Below, piece after piece: positions 33,071 to 42,228 of a DNA stretch of 64,000 bases. The first letter of the stretch is position 1, and each line of letters opens with the position of its first letter. Source of the DNA: Paenalicyclobacillus macrosporangiidus (GTDB lineage Bacteria; Bacillota; Bacilli; Alicyclobacillales; Alicyclobacillaceae); the NCBI RefSeq assembly GCF_900116805.1, contig NZ_FPBV01000002.1, positions 186,001 to 250,000 on the forward strand, read 5' to 3'. The notes below the pieces were generated by a model. It made no database searches and was not told where the DNA came from. It was given only the letters and a program-made list of their open reading frames with translations. The translations under genes and the position numbers were made by a program.

Positions 33071-33856
33071 TCAGGCCCCGCCCTTGCGACCCTCGACGAG
33101 GGCCGCCTTCAGGCAGAACGATACCGGCTGTCCCGCCTCGTCGAGCGCGATTCGGAACTCCGCCCGCCAGTCGGGCGGCGCTTCCGCCAGCCGACGCGCC
33201 AGGTGGGCGCGGGCTTCCGGCGGCGTGCCGGCGCGATCCACCCAATTGGCAAAATCAATCACCAGGTCCCAGCGCCGCCGCACCGAGAACGCGAGCCCCG
33301 CCGCCGCGAAGGCGGCCTCCCACTGGGAAAGCCGCCACTCGCGCACGTGGGACGGGTCGCGCATGCGGTCGATCTCGTTGATGAACCCGTCCATCGCCTC
33401 ATCCTCGGGCGCGTAGTGGTCAATCGCCAGCACGCGCCCGCCGGGCGCGAGGACCCGGCCCATCTCCCGAACCGCCTGGTGAAAGTCCGCGAAGTGGTGG
33501 GCGGCGAAGCGGCACACGACGAGATGAAACGCCCCGTCCGGGAACGGCAGCCGCTCGGCCGCCCCCACGGTAAAGGTGACATTCTCCACGCCCCGCGCCC
33601 GCGCCAGGCCGTCCGCCACCCGGACCATGGATTCCGTCACATCGATCCCGGTGCACCATCCCGCCGAAGACGCCAACGCGAGAGCCGTATGGCCGGCGCC
33701 GGTGCCCACGTCGAGCACGCGCTCCTCGCCCTGGAGGGCCGCCGCCTCGACGAGCCAGGCGAGGTCCTCCCCTTCCGCAAACAGCCGTTCGTCCCGGTAC
33801 TTCTCCGCCCGATTGCCGAACTGCGCCACGACGCGCCGGTGATTCGCGTCCTGCAT
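33071..33856 (-). CDS. Class I SAM-dependent methyltransferase, UbiE-like
   Basis: A 261-residue methyltransferase with motif I RVLDVGTGAGHTALALA, motif II GIDVTESMVRVA, GAAERLPFPDGAFHLVVCRF and LAPGGRVLAIDHYAP, closest in style to UbiE/YcgJ-type enzymes acting on small lipophilic or quinone substrates. The ATG at 33856 follows GAGGTGAAGGAAG. It starts eight bases after the ubiB stop, so the two are co-transcribed; the pairing suggests a quinone-related substrate, which is inference. The gene ends next to the IS remnant but appears complete. Confidence 0.8.
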   Translation of the reverse strand: MQDANHRRVVAQFGNRAEKYRDERLFAEGEDLAWLVEAAALQGEERVLDVGTGAGHTALALASSAGWCTGIDVTESMVRVADGLARARGVENVTFTVGAAERLPFPDGAFHLVVCRFAAHHFADFHQAVREMGRVLAPGGRVLAIDHYAPEDEAMDGFINEIDRMRDPSHVREWRLSQWEAAFAAAGLAFSVRRRWDLVIDFANWVDRAGTPPEARAHLARRLAEAPPDWRAEFRIALDEAGQPVSFCLKAALVEGRKGGA

Positions 33857-33864
33857 GTCTTCCT

Positions 33865-35703
33865 TCACCTCCTCCGGCGGCGGCGCGCCACCCAGTCGCG
33901 CACGGCATTGACCCACACCAATACGAGAAAGACAAAACCAATGGCCAGGGCGCCGTCCCCCGCCGCGTACGCGTCGTGGAACCGCAGCCACAGCCCGGCG
34001 AAGCCGCTGACGCACAGCAGCAACACCCAGATGGCGCGCATCAGCAACCGCTCCTGGCGATCCAGCCGCTCCATCACCTCGTCCCAGTCGACCTGGACGC
34101 GGATGCCATCGTCCGCGACCTGCCGCAGCACCCGGTCCACCTGCCCGGGCATCCGTGCCATCGCGGCGGCCGACTCGCGCACGGCGTCCATCACCAGGTC
34201 CGCGCCGGCCGCCCCCGCCTCGCCGAAGGCGAGGCGCGCCAATCTCCGGGCCAGACGGCGAAAGCGCGTCTGTGGTGCGGTGGCACCGGGATCGTCCGCC
34301 TGCGCCGCCAACACCGGCAGGGCGCGGGTGCGCAGGATCTGCATCCAGTCGATGTCCGGCTCCAAATCGGTGATGAGCCCGGTGAGAATGCCGACGGCGC
34401 GGCCGAGGAACAGGTACTCGGCCCGCACAATGATGGGTCCCTGCTGCAGAAAGGCCTGCAGCTCCTCGACGAAGGCGTCCAGCTCGGGTCCGCGCTCGAG
34501 CCGGATGCCCTGCAGGCGGTCCAGGATGAAGCCGACGGCACGGCGCAGCACGGCGCGATCCGCATGGGGTTGCAGGAATCCGAGATCGGCGATGGCCTGC
34601 ACGACGCCATCCAGGTCCTGGGTCAGGGCGGCGCGCACCAGGCGGGCGAACGTCCGCCGATCCGCCTGCGGGATGTCGCTCATCATGCCGAAATCGAGGA
34701 AGCACAGTTGCCCCGCGGGGGTGACGAGGAGGTTGCCGGGGTGCGGATCGACATGGACGAATCCGTGGGTGACGACCTGGTGCAGGTAGCTGTCGATGAG
34801 CGTGTCGACGACGTCCCGCACACGCACACCCCAGCGGGTGTAGCGGGCGCTGTCCGTCACCTTGGCGCCTTCGACGAATTCCATCACAATCACGCGCCGG
34901 GCTGAATACGCGTCGTACACCCGGGGGACGGCGATGCGCGGGTCTCCGGCGTGCAGTTGCTGGAAGCGCCGCAGGTGATTGGCCTCGCGGCGGTAGTCGA
35001 GCTCCCGCTCGACCATGGCGGCGAACTCGCGGTACAGGCCTTCGGCGTTGATGTGCCGGCCGATGCGGGTGTGGCGGTCGAGAAATCGCACGACCTTGCG
35101 CAGGGCCTGAAGGTCGGTGCGGGCGAGCCGTTCGATGCCCGGCCGCTGAACCTTCACGGCGACGGGCGTCCCGTCGGCGAGCACGGCCTGGTGCACCTGG
35201 CCGAGGGAGGCAGCGGCGATGGGGGTCTCGTCGAACGCGGAGAAGACCGCCTCCAGGGGGGCGCCGAGCTCTGCTTCCACCAGCGCCCGCACCTCGGGAA
35301 ACGGCGCGCCGGGGACGGTATCCTGCAGTTGGGTCAGCTCGCGCGTGAACGCGGCGGGCAGCACGTCCGCGCGGGCGCTGAGAAACTGGCCGACCTTGAC
35401 AATCAGCCCCTGCAGGCGGAGCGCGGTGATGCGAAAGCGCGCTCCGGCGCGCTGGTACAGGCGAACGGTTGAATCGGCGGCCTGGGCGCCTGGAGAGGCT
35501 GGCCCGGCATGGGCGGTTCCACCAGCATAGGCGGAGGCGGTCTGACCCACCGCGCCGGCTCGAACCGCCGCGCCGGAAGCGGCTCGGTCCGCGGCGGCCC
35601 GGGTGCTGCCCCGTTGCCTCAGCCGCTGCGCCCGCCACGCGTCGAACAACAGGCGGGCCGCCAGCCAGAAGATGGCCAGGGATCGGATCAGTTGCGAGCG
35701 CAT
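33865..35703 (-). CDS. ubiB: UbiB/ABC1-family atypical kinase
   Basis: An AarF/ABC1/UbiB protein of 612 residues. Family signatures: KVGQFLSARADVLP (KxGQ motif), AAASLGQVHQAVL, VAVKVQRPGI, ERELDYRREANHL, VMEFVEGAKV, HGFVHVDPHPGNLLV and CFLDFGMM. Two C-terminal membrane helices (IWVLLLCVSGFAGLWLRF, AIGFVFLVLVWVNAV). UbiB proteins are ATPases that promote isoprenoid-quinone synthesis or mobilisation. Start is uncertain: ATG 35703 gives a family-like N-terminus; ATG 35808 would sit exactly at the predicted transcription start (leaderless). An Ala/Gly-rich segment near residues 40-75 is extra. Confidence 0.88.
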   Translation of the reverse strand: MRSQLIRSLAIFWLAARLLFDAWRAQRLRQRGSTRAAADRAASGAAVRAGAVGQTASAYAGGTAHAGPASPGAQAADSTVRLYQRAGARFRITALRLQGLIVKVGQFLSARADVLPAAFTRELTQLQDTVPGAPFPEVRALVEAELGAPLEAVFSAFDETPIAAASLGQVHQAVLADGTPVAVKVQRPGIERLARTDLQALRKVVRFLDRHTRIGRHINAEGLYREFAAMVERELDYRREANHLRRFQQLHAGDPRIAVPRVYDAYSARRVIVMEFVEGAKVTDSARYTRWGVRVRDVVDTLIDSYLHQVVTHGFVHVDPHPGNLLVTPAGQLCFLDFGMMSDIPQADRRTFARLVRAALTQDLDGVVQAIADLGFLQPHADRAVLRRAVGFILDRLQGIRLERGPELDAFVEELQAFLQQGPIIVRAEYLFLGRAVGILTGLITDLEPDIDWMQILRTRALPVLAAQADDPGATAPQTRFRRLARRLARLAFGEAGAAGADLVMDAVRESAAAMARMPGQVDRVLRQVADDGIRVQVDWDEVMERLDRQERLLMRAIWVLLLCVSGFAGLWLRFHDAYAAGDGALAIGFVFLVLVWVNAVRDWVARRRRRR

Positions 35704-35814
35704 CCACCGGGGCCCGCCATTGGCTGTGGTCCGCGAACCGCCTGCCGCGGGCCGGGCGATGGCCGATGATTGGTGATCGTCTCGTGCTTCACGCCATGAT
35801 GTTCGCATATTTCG

Positions 35815-35843
35815 AACTTAAACCGGCCCGTGGGGGATGTCAA
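35815..35843 (-). promoter_or_regulatory. Promoter of ubiB and methyltransferase
   Basis: On the minus strand, consensus TTGACA (35838-35843), 17 bases, TAAGTT (35815-35820). Transcription should begin near 35808, the position of an in-frame ATG. Confidence 0.65.
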
Positions 35844-36010
35844 TGCAGAGCAGCTCGGTTTCATACCACGACAAACCATATGCATAATAGCGTTAGGAAC
35901 AACGGCAGGAACACATGGTCCGGCCGGGGTCTTCTCGGGGGCTGGGGGAATCGCATCGGCCGGGGGTGTCGCAGGGCGTCGATGAGCCGCACGCCAAGCC
36001 CTCCCTTCGC

Positions 36011-36030
36011 ATTGTGATTTTTGTCACAAT
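36011..36030 (+). promoter_or_regulatory. Fnr/CRP-type palindrome upstream of chrA
   Basis: ATTGTGA-N6-TCACAAT, containing a perfect TGTGA-N6-TCACA. Its centre (36020.5) is 41.5 bases before the start predicted from the -10 at 36050-36055, the classical class II activator position. Fnr of Bacillus uses this consensus; another CRP-superfamily protein is possible. Confidence 0.7.
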
Positions 36031-36049
36031 TCTATGGATAAATTTCGAC

Positions 36050-36055
36050 GATTAT
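36050..36055 (+). promoter_or_regulatory. -10 element of the chrA promoter
   Basis: GATTAT at 36050-36055, with no -35 hexamer; the palindrome at 36011-36030 occupies that position, as expected for an activator-dependent promoter. Predicted start near 36062. Confidence 0.5.
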
Positions 36056-36114
36056 GTGAAATCCCCTTCCCCTCGGCCGCCTTCGCGCGCACGCTCAAGA
36101 AAGCAGGTGATCTC

Positions 36115-37314
36115 ATGCAGGAACGCCGCACCGCGGCAGGTTCCACAGGCGAGGTCTTTCGCGTGGCCCTGCGGCTGGGCCTCACTTCGTTCGGTGGGCC
36201 CATCGCCCACCTGGGCTACTTTCGCGACGAATACGTGGAGCGGCGCCGCTGGCTGGACGACGCCACCTACACCGATCTCGTCGCCCTCTGCCAATTCCTC
36301 CCTGGCCCCGCCAGCAGCCAGGTGGGCATCGCCATCGGCCTGCTGCGCGCCGGCTGGCCGGGGGCCCTCGCCGCTTGGCTGGGTTTCACGCTGCCGAGCG
36401 CCTTGGCGCTGGCCCTCTTCGCCGCTGCCCTCCAGCGATGGCACATCCAACAGGCAGGATGGCTGCACGGGCTCATGATCGTCGCCGTCGCCGTGGTGGC
36501 GCAGGCGGTGTGGGGCATGGCCAGGTCATTCGCGGCTGGCCGTACCCGCGCCGCGGTGGCCGTGCTGGCCGCCGTCGTCACCCTGCTCTGGCCCACCCCG
36601 TGGACGCAGGTCGGGGTGATATTGGCCAGCGGGATCGCGGGGTGGGTAGGGATGAAAGCGGACGCCGCCCGGCCTTCATCGCCGCTTCCCATCCCGCTGT
36701 CGCGGCGGTTCGCCATCGGGATGTGGATCGCGTTTTTCACCCTCCTGCTCGGGCTGCCCGTGCTGCGCGCGGCTTGGCCGGCGCAAGGCCTGGCGCTGTT
36801 TGACACGTTCTACCGCGCCGGGGCGCTGGTCTTCGGCGGCGGGCACGTGGTGCTGCCGCTGCTGCAGAGCGCGGTCGTCCCGCCCGGGTGGGTGACGAAC
36901 GACGAGTTCCTCGCCGGGTACGGTGCGGCGCAGGCGGTGCCAGGCCCGCTGTTCACGTTCGCCGCCTATCTGGGTGCGGTCATGCATCCGTCTCCAAACG
37001 GGTGGTTGGGCGCGTCCATCGCACTCGCCGGCATGTTCCTCCCCGCCTTCCTCCTGGTGTTCGGCGCGCTCCCCTTCTGGAACGCACTGCGCGCGCGGCC
37101 GGGTTTCCAGTCGGCCCTCGCAGGCATTCAGGCGGGCGTCGTCGGCATCCTGCTCGCGGCCCTCTACGACCCGGTCTGGACGAGCACGATTCACACGCCG
37201 CTCGACTTCGCGCTGGCCCTCGTCGCCTTCGTGTTGCTCAGTGTGTGGAAGCTTCTGCTGTGGGTGGTGGTCGTCGTGTGCGCCCTGGCGGGATGGGCGG
37301 TGTTTGGGGGGTGA
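36115..37314 (+). CDS. chrA: Chromate transporter ChrA
   Basis: A two-domain (long-chain) CHR-superfamily efflux protein of 399 residues with about ten helices. Each half carries the CHR motif: LTSFGGPIAHLGYFRDEYVE with LCQFLPGPASSQ in the first, and LVFGGGHVVLPLLQ with YGAAQAVPGPLFTF in the second. It exports chromate, or possibly another oxyanion. The ATG at 36115 follows AGGTGA by five bases; a frame open to 36034 would start within the promoter. It stands alone, behind an Fnr/CRP-type site. Confidence 0.92.
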   Translation: MQERRTAAGSTGEVFRVALRLGLTSFGGPIAHLGYFRDEYVERRRWLDDATYTDLVALCQFLPGPASSQVGIAIGLLRAGWPGALAAWLGFTLPSALALALFAAALQRWHIQQAGWLHGLMIVAVAVVAQAVWGMARSFAAGRTRAAVAVLAAVVTLLWPTPWTQVGVILASGIAGWVGMKADAARPSSPLPIPLSRRFAIGMWIAFFTLLLGLPVLRAAWPAQGLALFDTFYRAGALVFGGGHVVLPLLQSAVVPPGWVTNDEFLAGYGAAQAVPGPLFTFAAYLGAVMHPSPNGWLGASIALAGMFLPAFLLVFGALPFWNALRARPGFQSALAGIQAGVVGILLAALYDPVWTSTIHTPLDFALALVAFVLLSVWKLLLWVVVVVCALAGWAVFGG

Positions 37315-37479
37315 CGCGGGGTACGCAACCAGGACAAGAACAGTTGGACTTTCAAGAGGGTGCTGCCGCCCGTCGGCGGGATCCATCAATCAATAGAAAC
37401 CGGTTGCTATCGGTGCCGTGCACGAGTCGTGTACATGCGAATGGGTCGCTATCCTTGCAACGGGGGGTTATAACAGTTC

Positions 37480-38739
37480 ATGAAATTCCCGCATGAAGGC
37501 GCAGGGCTCCTCTGGCAATATCCCGAATACGGCAAGCGCTGGATTGGCAGTGTGGTCTCGGGACTCGGCAACCAGGTCGGTTGGATGGGCCTGGTCTGGC
37601 TCGCCATGGATCTGTCGGGGAGCGCGGCGTCCGTCGGGATCGTCACGCTGCTCTACCAGCTTCCTCAGGCGCTGCTGGCACCGGTGGCGGGTGCCCTGCT
37701 CGATCGCTACCCGCGCGCCCGCGCCATGGCGCTCGCCAATCTGGCGCTGGCCGCGGTCTTCACGCTCATCCCGATACTGGCGCACGCGTCCGGCCGTTCC
37801 GCTCTGTGGGCCGTCTTCGCGTTGACCGCGTTGGCCGGTGCCATTCTGCCACTCGACACCACCGGCGCCGGACCGCTCGTGGCCGAGCTCGTCCCGCGGG
37901 ATCGCCTCTCTCAAGCGAATTTCTTGAACCAGACCGTCATGGCGGTCGTCTATTTGGCGGGTCCGGCCCTGGGCGGGGTGTGGGTCGCCGGGTTCGGCCC
38001 CGTCGCGCCGCTCTACTTTGACGCCGCGACGTTCCTGTTCCTCGCCCTGCTGATGTGGTCCATCGGACCCATTCCACCGCGGCCGGCGGACGGGCGCGGG
38101 GGATTCTGGATGGATCTCGCCGACGGCACGACCTACCTCCTCCGCCACCGCCCGCTGCTGGCCATGGCCTTCCTGTCGCTGATGTTCAACCTCTTTTACG
38201 GCCCCTACATGGTGCTCATCCCGGCGCTCGCTCAAGCCCACCTCGGCGGGCCGGCGGCGCAGGGCCTGGTGTGGATGGCTTTTTCCTTGGGCGCGCTCGC
38301 CGGGGGCGCGGTCTTCTCGTCCCGCCGGTGGCCATTCCGGCCATCGACTTCCCTGGCCGCCATCATCGTCCTGTGGGGTGTCGTCACGTTGGCGCTCTCC
38401 GGCGTGTGCACCCGGGTGGTGCCCACCTGCTTGGTCATGTTCCTCGGCGGGTTGGTGTTTTCGCCCTGGGGAGCGATTGTGACGACCATCCGGCAACACC
38501 TCGTCCCGCCCGCGCTGCACGGCCGGGTATTCGGCACTTGCGCCCTCCTGACGGCCGCCGGCACACCGATTGGGGCGTGGCTGACCGGCCTCGTGCTTCC
38601 CGCCCTGTCCCCCTCCAGCATCCTGGCGTTGGCGGGCGCGTTCACCGTTGCGGTGGGCCTGGCGGGCGGTTGGTGGCCAGCCATCCGCCAACTGGACCCA
38701 AAGGAAGCCGAAGCAGGGTCGAAGGGAGTATCGGTGTAA
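37480..38739 (+). CDS. MFS exporter (MFS_3/EntS-like)
   Basis: A 419-residue major facilitator with 12 helices, of the group related to EntS and macrolide exporters: NQVGWMGLVWLAMDLSGSA, QLPQALLAPVAGALLDRYPR, AELVPRDRLSQANFLNQT and HGRVFGTCALLTAAGTPIG. Substrate unknown. The ribosome site is weak (GGGGGG 13 bases before the ATG). Carbonic anhydrase follows on the same strand after about 120 bases. Confidence 0.8.
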   Translation: MKFPHEGAGLLWQYPEYGKRWIGSVVSGLGNQVGWMGLVWLAMDLSGSAASVGIVTLLYQLPQALLAPVAGALLDRYPRARAMALANLALAAVFTLIPILAHASGRSALWAVFALTALAGAILPLDTTGAGPLVAELVPRDRLSQANFLNQTVMAVVYLAGPALGGVWVAGFGPVAPLYFDAATFLFLALLMWSIGPIPPRPADGRGGFWMDLADGTTYLLRHRPLLAMAFLSLMFNLFYGPYMVLIPALAQAHLGGPAAQGLVWMAFSLGALAGGAVFSSRRWPFRPSTSLAAIIVLWGVVTLALSGVCTRVVPTCLVMFLGGLVFSPWGAIVTTIRQHLVPPALHGRVFGTCALLTAAGTPIGAWLTGLVLPALSPSSILALAGAFTVAVGLAGGWWPAIRQLDPKEAEAGSKGVSV

Positions 38740-38859
38740 ACGCCCGCCGCCTGGCCGACGTCGACCCGGCTCGTGCGGGCGGCACATGCGAAGGCGTGTG
38801 GTACACTGAAGCGGATGGGGCACAGCGGGGATGCCCATTTTTGCTGGGAGGTGGCACAG

Positions 38860-39426
38860 ATGAGCCGGCTGGACGAGATTCTCGCATTCAACCGGCGGTT
38901 CGTCGAGAACCGCGCGTACGAACCCTATCAGACCTCGAAGTTCCCGGACAAGAAGCTGGTCGTGCTGTCCTGCATGGACACGCGCTTGACGGATCTGCTG
39001 CCGCGCGCGATGAACCTCAAGAACGGTGACGCGAAGTTCATCAAGAACGCGGGCGCCGTGGTGTCGCACCCGTTTGGGAGCGTCATGCGCAGCATTCTGG
39101 TTGCGGTGTACGACCTCGGCGCCGAAGAAATCCTCGTCATCGGCCACTACGGCTGCGGCATGACCAGCCTGAACGCGGACGCCACCCTGCAGAAAATGGT
39201 CGATCGCGGCATCTCCCCCGACACCATCGACACCCTGGTCCACGCAGGGGTGGATTTGCGGGCGTGGTTGAAGCGGATCGAATCCATTCCGGACAGCGTC
39301 CGCGAGAGCGTGGAGATGATCCGGCGCCACCCGCTCCTGCCGAAATCGGTGAGCGTGCACGGACTGGTGATTGATCCGGATACAGGAAAACTTGACCTGG
39401 TGGTCAACGGGTACGAGGCGCGCTGA
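38860..39426 (+). CDS. Beta-class carbonic anhydrase
   Basis: Interconverts CO2 and bicarbonate. The 188-residue protein has the zinc ligands Cys38 (SCMDTRL, with the Asp40-Arg42 dyad), His96 and Cys99 (IGHYGCG), typical of the short YtiB-type beta carbonic anhydrases of Bacilli. The ATG at 38860 follows GGGAGGTGG. A possible -10 (TACACT, near 38803) precedes it. It converges on the lctP-like gene with about 195 bases between, in which I see nothing definite. Confidence 0.92.
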   Translation: MSRLDEILAFNRRFVENRAYEPYQTSKFPDKKLVVLSCMDTRLTDLLPRAMNLKNGDAKFIKNAGAVVSHPFGSVMRSILVAVYDLGAEEILVIGHYGCGMTSLNADATLQKMVDRGISPDTIDTLVHAGVDLRAWLKRIESIPDSVRESVEMIRRHPLLPKSVSVHGLVIDPDTGKLDLVVNGYEAR

Positions 39427-39622
39427 CCGGCGGAGAGTCGAGGGGTTTCCCTGCGTTTTCACCGAAAGATGACGCTGGCCGCTGGCGTCAACCGCGAGGC
39501 GGCGGCCAGGCGGCGGTTAGAGGTTTATGTACGTTTTCACCTTACGATCGCTGTGGCGCAGCGACATAATGTACAATTCCACTTTATTGGCGGCGCCGCC
39601 GCCGTTCCGCAACCCACCGCCC

Positions 39623-40846
39623 TCACCCCCGCGCCACCGCTGTACCGGCCGTGGCCATCCCCGTCACCATCCCAATGACCACCACCGCCAGCGCCATCAT
39701 CCGCCGGGTCAGCGTGCCCTCCCGGCCGGGCAGGCCGGCGATGGACGCCGCCAGGGCGACACGCGACGGGGATGCCATCGTCAGGTTCGACGCCGCCACA
39801 TTCTGCAAGACGGCGTACAGGGCCGGAGACTGGTGCAGCGCATGCGCCATCGTGGTCTGGAACGGCGCGAACATGGCGTTGGCCGCCGAGTTGCTGCCGG
39901 TGATGAAGCCGCCGAGGCCGCCCAGCAGCGGCGAGACGAAGACGAATCCCGGGCCCAGCCAGGCCGCCAACGCGTGGGAAACCCCGTCGATCATCCCCGC
40001 CCGCTGCATCACCGTCGACATGGCGACAAACCCCGCCGTCGACACCGCCACCGGCCAGACCTGCACCAGCGTCCGGCACACGCACCGCCACGCCTGCCGC
40101 CCCGTCAAGCGAAACAGCGCCATGCCCGCCAGGGACGCCAGGAGCAGGGCGAAACCCGGGCTCGTCAGCAGCGGCAATTCGAACTGAAGGGCGGGGGCGC
40201 GGAGGACCAGCGGGATCGACAGCGCGTGCGAAACGTCCGGCCACAGATTGACCGCCAAGCTGAAGCCCACCAGCACCCCGTACGGCGCCAGGCACCGCCA
40301 CAGCGGCAGGGCGGCACCAGCCTCCGCCACTACCTTGGCCGCATCCCTCTCCGCCGCCGTCTCGTGCACGGCCAGTCCCGCCGGCTGCCCCACCACACGC
40401 AGATACAGCACGAAGGCCCCGGCCGCGACACCGCCTGCCATCACGCCGGCCAGCGGCACCGCCACATACGCGTTGACCGCCCACGTCACGGCGCTGAGCG
40501 CGGCCCACACCACGAGGATGGCCGGCGTGTGGCGCCAGGCGGATCGCCATCCGCCCGCGAGCCCCGCAATCACCGCCGCATAGAGAAGATAGAGCGGCAC
40601 CGTCATCCAGGCGCTGCCCACACCGATGGTGCGCAGCGGTACCCCCGACAGCTCGGCGTTGAGGACGGTGCCCACGGCCAGGGCGCCCCACGGCACCGCG
40701 GATTGCGTGAGCAGCGCGAGCACCGCCGCCCGTTCCGGAGCGAAACCCAGCGCCAGGAGCAGCGGTGCCGCAATCACCGGCGACACGGCCAACCACTCGT
40801 CCCACCCCACGCGCGCAAGCACCTCCGCACAGACTCGCCGGGCCAC
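39623..40846 (-). CDS. LctP-type L-lactate permease, N-terminally short
   Basis: A 407-residue membrane protein matching the L-lactate permease family from about its second helix onward: SPVIAAPLLLALGFAPERAA with VLALLTQSAVPWGALAVGTV near the N-terminus, and GGFITGSNSAANAMFAPFQ and NVAASNLTMASPSRVALAAS near the C-terminus. Complete LctP proteins have about 540 residues; roughly 110-130 N-terminal residues are absent. The GTG at 40846 immediately follows the glcD stop. Lactate or glycolate uptake fits its neighbour GlcD. It may be functional in short form or a deletion remnant. Confidence 0.72.
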   Translation of the reverse strand: MARRVCAEVLARVGWDEWLAVSPVIAAPLLLALGFAPERAAVLALLTQSAVPWGALAVGTVLNAELSGVPLRTIGVGSAWMTVPLYLLYAAVIAGLAGGWRSAWRHTPAILVVWAALSAVTWAVNAYVAVPLAGVMAGGVAAGAFVLYLRVVGQPAGLAVHETAAERDAAKVVAEAGAALPLWRCLAPYGVLVGFSLAVNLWPDVSHALSIPLVLRAPALQFELPLLTSPGFALLLASLAGMALFRLTGRQAWRCVCRTLVQVWPVAVSTAGFVAMSTVMQRAGMIDGVSHALAAWLGPGFVFVSPLLGGLGGFITGSNSAANAMFAPFQTTMAHALHQSPALYAVLQNVAASNLTMASPSRVALAASIAGLPGREGTLTRRMMALAVVVIGMVTGMATAGTAVARG

Positions 40847-42223
40847 TCACTCCAGCACAAACACCTTGCCCGGGTTGAGGATGTCACGTGGATCGAACGC
40901 CCGCTTCACCGCGCGCATCAGCGGCAGCACGCTCGCACGCTCCTCGGCGACGTAGCGCATCTTGCCCGTGCCGACACCGTGTTCGCCGGTGCAGGTGCCG
41001 CCCCGCTCCAGGGCGAACCGGACGATCTCGTCGTTGATCCGCTCTGCCACCGCCACCTCGTCGGGGTCATCGGGATCGACCATGAACTCCACGTGATAGT
41101 TTCCGTCGCCGACATGGCCGAGGATGGCCCCGTAGACGCCGTACCGATCGATGGTTTCGCGCGCCCGGCGGATGGCCTCGGGCATGTCGGAGAGGGGCAC
41201 GCACACATCCGTCACCTTCATCCGCTTGCCGGGAGCGGTGGCGGCAATGGCCAGTGCCGCGTCGTGGCGGGCCTCCCAAAGTTCGTGGCGGGCGGCGCTG
41301 TCCGTCTCGAAGCGGAACGCCACCGCCCCCTCCTCCCGGCAGATCTCCTGCGCCAGCGCCACGTCCGCCTCGACCGCCGCCTTCGTGCCCTGGAACTCGA
41401 GGAACAGGGTCGGCGTCTCCGTGTAGTGCGTGCCGCGGAACCGGTTGACCGCCGCGACCGTGTGCTCGTCCACCAGCTCCACCCGCGCCACCGGGATGCC
41501 CGATCCGATGATGCCGTACGCCGCCTGGCACGCCGCATGGATGTCCGGGAACTCCGCCCGCGCCGCGACGATGTGTTCCGGGATGCCGTACACCTTCAAG
41601 GTCAGCTCGGTGATGACCCCCAGCGTCCCTTCCGATCCGATGAAGAGCCCCGTCAGGTTGTAGCCCGCCGAGGACTTGCGCGCCATGCTGCCCGTTCGCA
41701 CAATCGATCCGTCCGCCAGCACCACCTCGAGATCCACCACCTGGTCCCGCATCACCCCGTAGCGCACGGCCGTCGTGCCGCTCGCGTTGGTCGCCGCCAT
41801 GCCGCCGATGGTCGCGTCGGCGCCGGGATCGAGCGGGAAATGCAGCCCGTGCGGCGTCAGGTGCTTGTTCAACTGCGTGCGCGTGATGCCCGGCTGAACG
41901 CGCACCAGAAAATCCTTCGGCCGCACCTCCAGCACCTGGTTCATGCGCGTCATGTCGAGGCTGATGCCGCCCCGCTCCGGGATGACGTGCCCCTCCAGGC
42001 TGGTGCCGACGCCAAACGGCACCACCGGGACGCGGCGCTCGTGGGCGAACGCCAGGATGCGGCTCACCTCGTCCGTTGTCACCGGAAATACCACCACGTC
42101 CGGGCGACGCGGGATGTGGTAGGACAGGTCGCGCCCGTGCTGATCGAGGGCCGATTCGCCGCTCGTCACCCGTTCCGCGTCGGGGATAATGGTCAGCAGC
42201 GCCTCCCGCAGATCCACCGCCAT
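40847..42223 (-). CDS. glcD: FAD-linked 2-hydroxyacid dehydrogenase (GlcD / D-lactate dehydrogenase)
   Basis: Flavoprotein of the VAO/PCMH fold, 458 residues. The FAD domain shows VVPFGVGTSLEGH and ATIGGMAATNASGTTAVRYG; the C-terminal domain has ILGHVGDGNYHVEF and CTGEHGVGTGKMRY with the metal-binding histidines. It oxidises D-lactate or glycolate and passes electrons to quinone. ATG 42223 is taken as start; the GTG at 42217 is better spaced from GAGGGGG. It lies five bases after the echA stop and abuts the permease. No glcE or glcF partner is adjacent, which favours the single-subunit D-lactate dehydrogenase type. Confidence 0.9.
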   Translation of the reverse strand: MAVDLREALLTIIPDAERVTSGESALDQHGRDLSYHIPRRPDVVVFPVTTDEVSRILAFAHERRVPVVPFGVGTSLEGHVIPERGGISLDMTRMNQVLEVRPKDFLVRVQPGITRTQLNKHLTPHGLHFPLDPGADATIGGMAATNASGTTAVRYGVMRDQVVDLEVVLADGSIVRTGSMARKSSAGYNLTGLFIGSEGTLGVITELTLKVYGIPEHIVAARAEFPDIHAACQAAYGIIGSGIPVARVELVDEHTVAAVNRFRGTHYTETPTLFLEFQGTKAAVEADVALAQEICREEGAVAFRFETDSAARHELWEARHDAALAIAATAPGKRMKVTDVCVPLSDMPEAIRRARETIDRYGVYGAILGHVGDGNYHVEFMVDPDDPDEVAVAERINDEIVRFALERGGTCTGEHGVGTGKMRYVAEERASVLPLMRAVKRAFDPRDILNPGKVFVLE

Positions 42224-42228
42224 CCCCC

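Noticed and set aside
39537-40850. A second minus-strand frame over the lctP-like gene
   Set aside because: Gly/Arg-rich product without membrane helices; the overlapping frame has LctP motifs.
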